From positions 121,026 through 185,025 of the forward strand of contig NW_005195801.1 of NCBI RefSeq assembly GCF_000372725.1: a stretch of 64,000 nt of DNA. Direction: 5' to 3'. A model generated the notes under the pieces. It worked only from the letters and a program-made list of their open reading frames with translations. It did no database searches and was not told the DNA's origin. The position numbers and the translations under genes were made by a program. Positions 38,316-47,920 of the stretch are shown piece by piece (position 1 is the first letter of the stretch; each line of letters opens with the position of its first letter). Source of the stretch: Emiliania huxleyi CCMP1516. Lineage: Eukaryota > Haptophyta > Isochrysidales > Noelaerhabdaceae.

Positions 38316-40324
38316 TCAAGGCCCCGTCTGCGCCTCCGCAATCTCTTGCGCAGTCGCGTAGATCATCCAGTCGAGGAGGGCCCCCTCACTCACGGAGGAT
38401 GCTGTGCTCGAGCCGGACGCGGGGGTGAGGAAGTGGGACGAGCACGTCGACGGGGCCGTGCCGGAGCCGCGCCGGTTCCACCGCGTCGTGTCCCTCAGCG
38501 GAGTCCTCCTCGAGCCCTCGTCGTCGGCGCCCTCTCTGTGAAGACGCGGTGGGCGGGGAGGGGAGGGGGGAGGGGAGGGTGGAGGAGAATGGCGAGAGGC
38601 GACCGGGGCGTGGCGTTAGGGGCGAGGGCGGGGCGGAGGGCGACGGCGGGGGAGGGGTGGTGCGCCTGCATGGAGGAAACGTCTGCCTCGAGCTGGGCTC
38701 GGCGGTCGCGGGCTCGGTCAGGCTCAGCATGAGCGGCAGCGCCTCGGGCGCGCCCTCCTTTGAGGTCAGCGCCGCCGCCGCGGGGCTAGCCTCGGCAGCG
38801 CCGGGCGGCGGGGCGGTGCCGCCGCCGGCGGAGGCCGAGGCCGAGGCGGGGGCCGAGGCCGAGGCGGGGGCCGAGGCGGAGGCGGAGGCGGAGGCGGAGG
38901 CGGAGGCGGAGGCCGAGGCCGAGGCCGAGGCGGAGGCGGAGGCGGCGGTGGAGGCGGAGGCGGCGGTGGAGGGGATGGCCTCGAGCTCCTTCTTGAGGGC
39001 GGCGGCGGCGGCGTAGTCCTGGGGGTAGGGGGTGGTTCGGGGTGGTTGGGGATGTGTGAGCGTTGAGGGGTGAGGGATGAGGGTTTTGGCGCGCCTCCCT
39101 CGCCACCGCTGCCGCGATGGCCTCCCGCTTGGCCGCCTGCTGTTGGCTCACTGCGGCGGCGGCGGCGGCCTCTCGCTTCGCCGCCTCGAGCTCCGTCTTG
39201 AGCGACGCCGCGGCCGCGTAGTCCTCCTGCAGGAGATCAGCGGCAAGAGGGAACTTTCTCGGAACAGGCACAGCCCCGCCGCCCCGACCCGCCTCTGCAG
39301 CCGTGCATCTCTACCTTGGAGACCGCCGCAGCGATGGCATCCTTCAGCGCCGCCACGCAAGCCTGCTGACAGGATGAGCTGTGAAGAGTCGCAAGGCCTG
39401 CGTGTGCCGCTCGAGGTCGCGATTGGCGACGAGCGAGATGATCCCGGAGATGCCCGCAGGGCGCTGCGGCTCGTGCACGAGCAGGTGCGAGCGGCGCGCC
39501 TGCAAGCCGGGTCCATACTCGCCTTCGGCCAGGAGCGCCTCGACGAGCTCGAGTCCGTCGGGAAGGGCGCCCTCGAGGTGCGTGTGCAGGTCGTACATGT
39601 ACGAGAGGGAGGGAAGGAGGGTGCACACCTCTCGTTGGTTCGCGGCCCTGAGCTTGCGGTGCAGCTCTGCGTGCACGGTGTCGCCCGCCGCCGCTGGTGC
39701 GTAGTGCGAGGTCCGCAGCTGCAGTCCGCGCTTCCGCTCGAAGGGGTTGTCGCTGTCGTAGTCGCAGGCAAGCTTGTGGCCGCCGAACAGCTCGCCGACA
39801 GCATCGTCGCGACCGACGCCGCCGCCGAGGCGGGGGGGGCCGCGGTGACCACCGCCGCCCACGTCGTCCTCCGACGAGTCGGCGTCGGAGTCTGGGGGGG
39901 TGGGAGGGTCGGGGCGCACCCGCTCGCGGTCCTTGGCCGCCTTGCCGCCCGCTCCGCCGCCGTCGCCGCCGCCACCGCCGCCTCCCGTTGGGAGGTCCGC
40001 CTCCCCCTCGAGCCTCTCCATTTCCACGTCGTCGCTGGTTGGCTCCGCTTCCTCCGCTCGCTGCGCCTCCTTTGTGGCGCTCCTCCGGTTGAACCTCCGC
40101 CTCTGCCAGCGCCCTCCATTCTCTGGTCTGCCACCCGCCCCTCCCTCCTCCTCGCCCCCTCCGCTCTCTCGCCGCTCCCGCTCCTCGCTGGCCTCCGCCT
40201 CCTCCTCTCCGCGCAGCCTCCTCTCAATCGTCTGGCCTGCCATTCCGAGCGCATTCTTCCTCGCCGCCTCCTCTGCGGCGTGACCGTGAAGTAGCAAGTA
40301 CGTCCGATGTCGCATCGCCAGCAT
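38316..40324 (-). CDS. UVR-motif protein of unknown function (multi-exon)
   Basis: Begins MLAMRHRTYLLLHGHAAEEA at 40324 with a Gly/Glu-rich low-complexity first part. A folded-looking segment (LLPSLSYMYDLHTHLEGALP; LELVEALLAEGEYGP; VANRDLERHTQALRLF) follows. Then, across short introns, come ACVAALKDAIAAAVSK, EDYAAAASLKTELEAAKREA and DYAAAAALKKELEAI: two copies of the UVR-like helical hairpin (AxxxEDYxxAAxLKxEL) known from UvrB/C, EXECUTER and Clp-type proteins as protein-interaction modules. A variable Ser/Ala tract encoded by (GGCGGA)n repeats follows, and a final exon ends LLDWMIYATAQEIAEAQTGP at stop 38316. Role unknown. The 3' exon structure is the least certain part. Confidence 0.5.
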
Positions 40325-40888
40325 CCAAGATCTGTCTCTGCCTGTCGCTCACCACTCGCCCGTATCCCAGCGTAAGGGCGAATTCTCCAAAGGGCCCTAT
40401 CCTCGTCGCAAGCTCCAGCGGGTGTCGGTACGGTCGTCGTCCTCGTAGCCCATGGGACGGCTTAGGGTCTCCCTCGTCCTTTGTCGGGTCTCCGCTAGCC
40501 TCTGCCTCGTCGCCGACTGTGTCTTGGAGGAAAACAGCCTCAGACACGGCTCAGAGCCCCCCCAAAATGACGAATTCCACGGAGTTTCCCCGGGGTTTCC
40601 CGAGGAAACTAGAGGGTGTTGTAGGGAAACGAGCAGGAAACACGGAAAGGAAACCAGGTAGGGTGCGAGCGAGGAAACCCTCGGAAAGGCCAATGTGAAC
40701 ATCGCATTCGCCTTCCTCGTACCCAGCGCTGGCTTCTGACTGTCGTTGCTGTCTCTCCCTTCTCGACTGTCTGAGCTTGTGCGTCTTGGGTCCGTGGTTG
40801 TGAAATTGTGTGTGAACAGCGTCATGAACAGCGTAAAACAAAAAAAGCGCGGTCGCCTGTAACCAGCGCTGGCTTCTGACTGTCGTTG
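40325..40888. other. Intergenic region with 30-base direct repeats
   Basis: CCAGCGCTGGCTTCTGACTG then TCGTTG occurs at about 40720 and again at 40862, about 140 bases apart. Between 40560 and 40690 lies a run of GGAAAC/GTTTCC words. No gene supported. Confidence 0.5.
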
Positions 40889-42218
40889 ATGTCACTGTTC
40901 TTCGCGGGTCCCTCTCCTCCACCACCGCTCCCGACAGGCCCACCGCGTCCGCCCGGCCACGCGCCACAGCCGCCTCCGCCGCCGTCGCCGTCTCCGCCAC
41001 CGCCGAGACCGCCTCCTCCGCCCACGCCTTCGCCGCCGCCGCCCAGGCCGCCGCCGCCGCCTCTTCCCTCGCCGCCGCCGCCATCGCCGCCCGCGCCGCC
41101 GCCATTTCCGCCCGGCCACGCGCCGCAGCCGCCGCCGCCCATGTCGCCGCCGCCGCCGCCGCCGCCGCCCTCTCCTCCGCCGCGACCGCCACCGCCGCAG
41201 TCGCCGCCGCCGTCGAGCCCGCCGCCCTCGCCGCCACCGCCCTCGCCGCCGCCCTCGCCCTCGCCACCGCCGCCGGCAACCCCGCCGCCGTCGCCGCCTC
41301 CGCCCCAGCCTCCGCCGCCCTCGCCGCCGCGCCCGCCGCCGGTCGCTCCGGAGCCGCGCCCGCCGCCGCGCCCGCCGCCCCCGCTGCCGCCACCACCGTC
41401 GCCGCCGCCGCCGCCTCCTCCTTCGCCGCCGCCGTCGCAGCCACCCAGTTCGCCTCCCTCGCCACCGCCGCCGGCAATCCCGCCGCCGTCGCCGCCGCCG
41501 CCGTGTCCGCCGCCGCCGCCGGCGCGGCCTCCGCCGTGGCTGCCACCGGCACTGCCGCCTGGCGCCCCACAGCCTAAGCCCCCTCCGCGCCCGCCGTCAT
41601 CGCCGCCCCCGCCGCCGCCAGCTCTTCCACCGCCGTCGCCGCCGCCGCCGTCGTCGCCGCCGCCGTCGAGTCCGCCGCCGCCGCCGCCGTCGCTGCCGCC
41701 NNNNNNNNNNNNNNNNNNNNNNNNNNNNNNNNNNNNNNNNNNNNNNNNNNNNNNNNNNNNNNNNNNNNNNNNNNNNNNNNNNNNNNNNNNNNNNNNNNNN
41801 CCGCCGCCTCCATCGCGCCGCGCGCGCCCGCCCCCGGCCGCCTCCGCCGCCCGCCTTTCCGCCGCCGCCCTCGCCTCCACCGCCGCCCTCGCCGTCGCCG
41901 CCGCCGCCGCGCCCGCCGCCGCCGCCCACCCCGTCCCCGCCGCCGCCGTCGCGGAGGTTCGGAGGTGTGCGGGGAGGCTTCGGGGCGGGCGATGGCCTGC
42001 CTCCGCCGCCGACGCCCTCGCCCCCGCCGCCCCGCGCCCCGCACTTTGTGTACCGCAGCATACCCCTGCCGCCGCCGCCGCCGCGGCTCACGCCGCTCAA
42101 CATCCGGGACGTCGCCAACCATAAGAAGGGCACGCGCGGCGATCGGGCGGCGATGGCGTTTCGCCCCACGAACAACGCGAGGCAGCACGACCCGCAGCTG
42201 TGGCCACACGGGCCTTGA
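40889..42218 (+). CDS. Pro-rich (pherophorin/extensin-like) protein, interrupted by assembly gap
   Basis: From ATG 40889 (MSLFFAGPSPPPPLPTGPPR) the frame encodes hundreds of PPSPPPP-type residues up to the N run at 41701-41800. Beyond the gap a Pro frame resumes (PTPSPPPPSRRFGG, then LPPPPTPSPPPPRAPHFVYR) and ends in non-repetitive sequence at 42218 (LTPLNIRDVANHKKG, MAFRPTNNARQHDPQLWPHG). Frame continuity across the gap cannot be judged because 100 N is a placeholder. Ser-Pro-rich shafts are typical of hydroxyproline-rich wall and matrix glycoproteins in algae. No signal peptide is obvious at this start, so an upstream exon may be missing. Opposite-strand Gly/Ala frames are shadows. Confidence 0.55.
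41701..41800. other. Assembly gap (100 N) inside Pro-rich repeat
   Basis: One hundred N within a (CCGCCN)n tract; a repeat collapse is the likely cause. Confidence 0.98.
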
Positions 42219-42908
42219 GAGGTGTGGGGACAGACATGAGTGTGTGTGGAGTACTGCCAGAGCGGATTGCGTAAGACATGCACCATTCCAACAAAGGCAG
42301 CACGATGCCGAGCCGGTCGCGGGTCGGCGGGGTCGGGGTGGTCGGTACATATATAACTTTACAGACAGACACGAGACAGTCTGAATTTCACACTGGGTGA
42401 TGCTCCGATAAACCCGCCGGATCTTCGACAAAAGCAGGGACATTTCTTTTTTGGAAGGGTAGGTGTGAATACAGCTTTCTGGTAGGGTTACATCGACGAA
42501 CTATGCGGCAATCGACTGGGGGGCAGCCCCCCAGCACATCCCACACAGAGACCTGGATGTAACCCGATTGTGAGCGTGAGTGAAACCGCCGATGCGATTG
42601 CTCATTGCTCAGTCAGTGACCGACAGTCAGTCGCAGCAGACTTTGACGATTGGCGGCCTCGCGCCCTCAGTCGCCCTCCTCTACTAACGGCCCTGCCCCA
42701 GCCCAGATGCCTCATCCAGGGTGGTGCAACCACTCGCGCAGGGAGGGAGAGACAGTCGGCGATCTGCGCCGCGCAGATGAGCTCCGCCTCGTGACGTCTG
42801 CGTCGAGGACGTCCACCGCAGGGCTATCATAGCGCCATATGACGCACTGCCTGTTGTTCATTACTTCGCAGGTGCGAACGTCGAGGACAATCTCACTGGT
42901 GGCGGCTG
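42219..42908. other. Intergenic, no gene seen
   Basis: Contains a TACATATATAAC block near 42346 and a GGGGGGCAGCCCCCC palindrome near 42520. It ends with the left target duplication of the MITE. Confidence 0.4.
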
Positions 42909-43264
42909 CAGTGTTGAATATTTACCGGTATGAGACCGGTATTTGGTGATATTTTGATTAGTTTTGGAGTGGTATGGTATAGTGGTATGCGAAAGTGGTA
43001 TGCGGGGTTTTCATTAGTTGTAGCGGCTGTCGGTGTGGTCCCGGGGGCGAAACCATGCAAAAGTGCGGGTATTACTCGGGTTTTTCCAGGTATACCCGCA
43101 AAATACCCGGTATTTTGCCGATTTTGCCGATTTTGCCACCAAGAAGGCACTCCGACTCGCTTTGATTTCCGTGAGGCAACTGGTATCCCGTACCACTTTT
43201 TGATTAGTTCAGGCCTAGGGTTTGATTAGCCAAAAACTCCCATACCGGTAAATATTCAACACTG
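42909..43264. mobile_element. Complete hAT-type MITE, 356 bases
   Basis: Perfect 24-base terminal inverted repeats: CAGTGTTGAATATTTACC... at 42909-42932 and its exact complement at 43241-43264. An 8-base target duplication GGCGGCTG flanks both sides (42901-42908 and 43265-43272). An 8-base duplication with CAGTG-type ends is the hallmark of hAT elements. The interior is far more AT-rich than the surroundings, encodes no transposase and has internal GCCGATTTT repeats. The perfect ends and duplication indicate a recent insertion. It needs a transposase supplied from elsewhere. Confidence 0.9.
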
Positions 43265-43309
43265 GGCGGCTGCACTCCCGGCCGGCGGTAGGAGAGATGA
43301 AGGCTAATG

Positions 43310-43475
43310 TACTTGGCAGTGTACGGGCCTTCCGGCGTGAACAGTGCCCCGGGACGAAAGAGGAGGCGACGTCTCTCTCGTCCACGAGCGCCTCGATGTG
43401 CGCATCGACGGTGTAACCAGCTTTGAGAGACGGGAACGAACGGCGGTGCGAAATCCTCTCAGAATTCTTTGGCAT
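43310..43475 (-). pseudogene. Degraded coding fragment beside the MITE
   Basis: Minus-strand frames give SLKAGYTVDAHIEALVDERD, then after a one-base frame change at a GGGG run GPYTAKYISLHLSYRRPGVQ, reaching the MITE target site. The quality of both blocks suggests former coding sequence, but no family is recognised. Confidence 0.3.
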
Positions 43476-43535
43476 AGGGGAACCCCAACCCTAAATTTTC
43501 TTTCGGACCCCACGCGCCGGGGGGCTTGAGCATTC

Positions 43536-43894
43536 GGACCCCCCCCCCTAGCATGTGGTGGGCACCCCCCAGCAGTTCGTGGGCTAGGAATAGCCGCCAG
43601 AGAGCCGATTTTGCCCCCAAAGTTGTGAAATCGTGGCTGAAAGACCAATATCTTGGAGAATCTGACCAGTCTCAAGGCTCATGTAGCTCCAAAAGATGAT
43701 TTTCCCCTCGAAAATGCTGCGAAATGAGGCGTAAAATCAAGGGCCCGGAGGGTCTGACCACGAGTCTCTAGGGGGTCCTCGGCCACGACCCCCCCCCTAG
43801 CATGTGGTGAAGGTGCTGGGGGGGGGCGGGACCCCCCCCCTAGCATGTGGTGAAGCCTCTGGGGGGGGTCGGACCCCCCCCCTAGCATGTGGTG
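43536..43894. repeat. Four copies of GAC(C)n-TAGCATGTGGTG
   Basis: A run of eight to nine C followed by TAGCATGTGGTG ends at about 43560, 43809, 43852 and 43894. The last three are 42-43 bases apart and separated by G runs, so C- and G-runs could pair. Function unknown. Confidence 0.75.
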
Positions 43895-44825
43895 TGCAGA
43901 GAAGGGCGCCCCCCTCCCTGGAAGCGATGTCCGCCTGCTCCCGCTCGCCGCGGGGCTGAGGGACTTTTGTCGATGTTGGCTAGAAGTGCTGCACCTTTTT
44001 GAGAATTTCACCCAGGCACTCTCCCCCACGCGCCCCTAGGCCTAGCCCCCCTAGCAGCTGCTCCCTACTTTACGCGGCAACGCGGGGCGCCCTACCCGCC
44101 CATGGCTCAGTGGCAGTGTGCTCCAGCCTCCACGCACCACGCGACCACGGCTCTCCACGCACCACGGACCACGCTCAGTACATACATACGCTCCACGCGG
44201 CTCACGCGCGCCGTCTGCGTCTCCACGGGACCAGAGTGTCGAGAGTCTAGAGAGTCCACCCAGAGTGCAGAAAGAGCACTTAGCACACAGGCCACACGCT
44301 CACAGCAGTCAGTCCTCAGCACACAGCAGAGGCTCAGCCGCAGGGAGAGTGCGCTCGCAATGAGTCTCCACGCAGCGTCGCCAGTCGTCGGGGACGGGGG
44401 AGAGCCGTGTTGTACATCAACATGCAAAGTCGTGCCAACGGCGCTCTTCCAGTAACCTCTATCATTCTAAGATTCTATAGAGACTATATACGCGCTCTGA
44501 CTGACCGAAAGTGGAGCGAAACAAACTCAGAACACTCACAGGACTCCGGCTCGGACGGCCGCCTCAGTGCTCAGAGGGCGGTAATATGCTTGTCTCTCAC
44601 CCTCCCACCCGCTGGTGATGGCCGAATCCACGGAGCCCCGGGCGCTGCCTCTCCTCGGACGCACGTGAGGCTCCGAATTCTATATGTAGACACGCAAAAC
44701 ACGCGCGCCTGTGCCTCAGTAAATCACTGGCCACACCTCGCTCTGCAGGCGGTCTCACCTCGCTCCGCGGTCTGCACCGACCCTTCTCCACCACATACTC
44801 CCACCAGGTCTCTCGAAGCGCGCCC
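43895..44825. other. Intergenic, no gene seen
   Basis: CACGCACCACG repeats at 44130-44190 and purine-rich GAGAGTCTAGAGAGTC near 44240. No supportable frame. Confidence 0.4.
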
Positions 44826-46485
44826 TCACTCCTCCGCTCCTGCTCGGAGGGCAGCCTCTGCTGCCTCGCGGACGGCGGCGTTCTCGTCGTCGAGCGGCAT
44901 GTCCTCGGCCTCGACCGGCTCGGCCGTTGGGTCGTCGCCCTCGATGGGCGGAGGCGGCGAGGGCCTCATGGGCCCGGCGGCCACCGGGTGGCCGTAGCCG
45001 AGGTAGAGGTTGGCATATCTGCCCTCCTTGGCCTCGCTCACCTGATACGGCAGGAGGGAGGCCGGTTGGGGGCGCCGCGGCGGTGGGGCCCTGCCGCTCG
45101 GCGGAACAACCGCAATGGCCCCCGGCCAACGAAGCGAGCGCGACCAGACGACCGCCGCGCCGCCGCCGAGGGCCGCGGGCCCCACCAGCGCCCAGTCTGA
45201 AGCCTCGATGGGCAGGAGCGCCTGATAGGGCGGGTCGCGTCCGGTCGTCAGGACACGCCGCCAAAGAGAGCTTGAAAGTCGGTGCTTTAGACACCGGCTT
45301 CTCCGGCTCTAGCTGCGGTGGCGGCGCGTCGGCATCCGCCTCCTCGGGACTCGGAAGGTTGGTGCAGCGACCGATGGCGAGAATGCCCATGTTCTTGTGG
45401 CGCCTGTTGGGAGAGTGTCGCCGGCGTCAGAAGTCGAGTCCGCGAGACGGCGATGGCGGTGGTGGCGGGGCGCGCGCCACGAGGCGGGCTCGCAAAGCTG
45501 CGAGCTGGTTGGTGGTGGCAGCGCGCCCTCCGCCTCGGGGTCCGCCGGCTCCACGGCGCCCTCCGGGCTGAGGGCGTACTTGTGCGATGGACAGAGCGTC
45601 GTGCCATGGGCAATGCGGGCGAGCTGCGCGCGCAGGTAGTGCCGCTCCGTCCCGGGGAAGGGCGGGAAGCAGCAGATGTCGGCGTCGAGGCTTCCCGTGA
45701 AGAACTTGCGCGTCCGCGACGCGGCGACGATCGCCTCTGGCGTGACGCTCGGCAGCTCCTCCCATGTGCCACCGAGCTCCGGCGTCACAAAGTACGAGAG
45801 CGCATTACAGCCAGAGCCATACTCCTCTGCCGGCGTCGCTGACGGCTCGCTGGCCTCGGGCGGCTCGGGCGGCTCGGCTCGTCTCGCCTCGGCAACGTAG
45901 TAGTCCGCTGCGGTGCCGAGGATTTTGCCGAAGAAGCGCACGCTCTGCAGCTTTGCGGTGCGCTGCAGCGCGCAGAGAGAGAGGTGCGCACGGTAGGTCT
46001 CCTCGGGTGACAGGCTCGCACCTGAGCGGGTTGGGTAGGGGTTGGAGGCGGCGGCTGGGATGGCAAGACCCAGATCCACCGCGCTCGTCCCGCCGTTGGC
46101 CCTCCTCTCCGTGCGAGCCAACAGTGTCCACATCTCTACGCCCACCCGCGGCGTCGAGGAGCCGCGCATCGTCGAGGAGAGAGGGGGGTATCTGTCCGTC
46201 CGCCTCGTCCTCGGAGCCCGGCTTGAGCAGGGCCGCGTCCCTCTCCAGCCAGCCACTGTCGGGCACCTCTGGCGCCGTGGTCGGTGGCGGCGGTGGCACC
46301 GTGACGGCCGCAGGGTCAAAGGAGCTCGACTTGACCTTTGCAGAGAGGGCCTCGAACGCACCGAGTGCATCGGCAGGGTTGGAAGCGAGGATGGTGGCGA
46401 GCACATCGGTCAAATGCGAGTACACGGAGACACCCTTCTCGTTGGGCCGTTGCAGGAAGGAGACGGCCTCGGCCTTGTCCGACAT
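44826..46485 (-). CDS. RSP4/6: Radial spoke head protein RSP4/RSP6 (RSPH4A/6A)
   Basis: Exon 1 is 46485-46146 (MSDKAEAVSFLQRPNEKGVS, VYSHLTDVLATILASNPADA, FEALSAKVK). A 124-base GT-AG intron follows, and exon 2 from 46021 gives SLSPEETYRAHLSLCALQRT, VRFFGKILGTAADYYVAEAR, LPSVTPEAIVAASRTRKFFT and PPFPGTERHYLRAQLARIAH: classic RSP4/6 blocks in order. A GC-AG intron splits SW/RHKNMGILAIGRCTN. Later exons give ASDWALVGPAALGGGAAVVW, RSLRWPGAIAVV and EGRYANLYLGYGHPVAAGPM, then an acidic tail and the stop at 44826. The protein forms the radial spoke head that contacts the central pair in motile 9+2 axonemes. No defect seen. Confidence 0.9.
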
Positions 46486-47920
46486 CGCGCTGGGGCGAAA
46501 CGGCCGTCAAAACAGCGCGGGCGCGTGAACAGCTCGATGCAGCTGTGGGATACGAATCAGATCTGAGATGAAGGCGCGCGCTATTGCGCATCTGGCACAC
46601 GCGTGCCCCGTCCCGTAGAAGGCAAAAACGGACGAGCAGCGAGCACGCGAGCTCCTCCCTCTCGCAGCCGGGGCTAGAGCTGAGCCTGCCTGCACCCTGC
46701 TCCACCTCCACTCTCTTCCCAGCTTCCAGCCAGTACTTCCACTGTCAGTGTCACCGCACCGTGAGCACTGTGCACTGAGCAGTGAGGTGTGAGCACTAGC
46801 TGTCAAGTGTCACATCGCGGGAACGCGGTGGCGGTGGGCAATGACCAATGTCGCGGCAGGAGAGAGGTAGCGAGGCTTTGACGACTGCTTTTTTGACTAG
46901 ACTTTCCTGCATCGAGGGGTACAGTGTTTACGGACACGACAGTGGCACAAATACCACACGAAATTCGTTCGCCGGCGTGCCCCGTGACTGCATGGCACAA
47001 ATCGCATCCTCGCGACACTGCGAGCGCGGCGCTGTCCGCGACGCGAGCCCCAGTATACAGACACGCCGCGGAGAGACTGTCACAGGCCGCCCCCCAGGCT
47101 GTGAATCAGGGGGCGGCTCAAGTCCACGAGGGATGCACAACACCCGCTGGTCACGCACGGGAAGGCTGCAAGCACATGCAAGTCACATGGGCGATGAGAC
47201 GTCGGGATGCCGCTGGGGGCTCCCTGCGCACCACTCTTCCTCCGAGCCGCGGCAGCTCAGCCCTTTCCGAGGAGGTCCGCGCCGAAAGCATCCGGCTCTG
47301 ACACGGTCGGTGAGCCCGCAGAACCGCGGAGAGCGCGGGTCCCAGCGGCGAGGCCGGGATGGGTCGGTTGGAAGCAAGCGTTGCCGAGCAGCATGGATGC
47401 GAGAGCGAGAGCAATCCCTGCTACCCCGGCCGCCGCTACGCTCATCACAATCACCATTCCAGAGGAGCCTTCGTCTGCAATCAGCAGAGCCGGCACCAGC
47501 GACGGCGCAAACGCAGGAGGGAGAGCGGCGGATGCTGCGGTCGCGGCGCCGGCTGCGCCCGCGCCGAGGATGTTCGGGGTCGGAAGCCGCATTCAGCGGT
47601 GCAGCGGGCGCCTTGTGCGGCAGCAGCGCGGCGCCGGGCAGTTTGCAATCTCCAGGCTGATCGAATGAAACAAAAAGTCTTTTGCGCGCTTTTGCTCAAC
47701 TCCCCAGCGCGTGCCAATTGGGTCAAGAACAAGCAAGTGGCAAACGGCTTCTTACGCTCGGCGGCCCCAGTGGGGGGTGCCCGCGCCGCCTAGCTCTGCG
47801 GACGGCCCCCCCCACCCTTCATGTAATCATGTAGTCCCCACAATCGCTGACGAGAGAGAGATTTTTAGCAATACCAAACAACTCTAACACTCACACGTCA
47901 TTTGGGGCCTGGAGCCCTGT
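46486..47920. other. Intergenic region, one weak ORF
   Basis: No confident gene. A minus-strand frame 47592-47257 would encode 111 residues with one hydrophobic helix (VIVMSVAAAGVAGIALALAS). The 47800-47920 part is the 3' UTR of the retroelement remnant, because it is also present at 55680-55790. Confidence 0.4.
47257..47592 (-). CDS. Possible small single-span membrane protein
   Basis: 111 residues, MRLPTPNILGAGAAGAATAA, with a convincing transmembrane stretch (GMVIVMSVAAAGVAGIALAL) in the middle. There is no homologue in memory, no promoter-like AT element nearby, and no intron signal needed. It could be a chance frame in GC-rich DNA. Confidence 0.25.
   Translation of the reverse strand: MRLPTPNILGAGAAGAATAASAALPPAFAPSLVPALLIADEGSSGMVIVMSVAAAGVAGIALALASMLLGNACFQPTHPGLAAGTRALRGSAGSPTVSEPDAFGADLLGKG

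Noticed and set aside
38386-38548. A plus-strand fragment reading LTEDAVLEPDAGVRKWDEHV
   Set aside because: It looks somewhat protein-like, but it has no start or continuing exon, and the minus strand here yields a better terminal exon (LLDWMIYATAQEIAEAQTGP) for the UVR gene.
41047-41880. Gly-rich and Ala-rich frames opposite the Pro-rich gene
   Set aside because: They are the antisense reading of (CCGCCN)n and show no terminal non-repetitive sequence of protein quality, unlike the plus-strand Pro frame.
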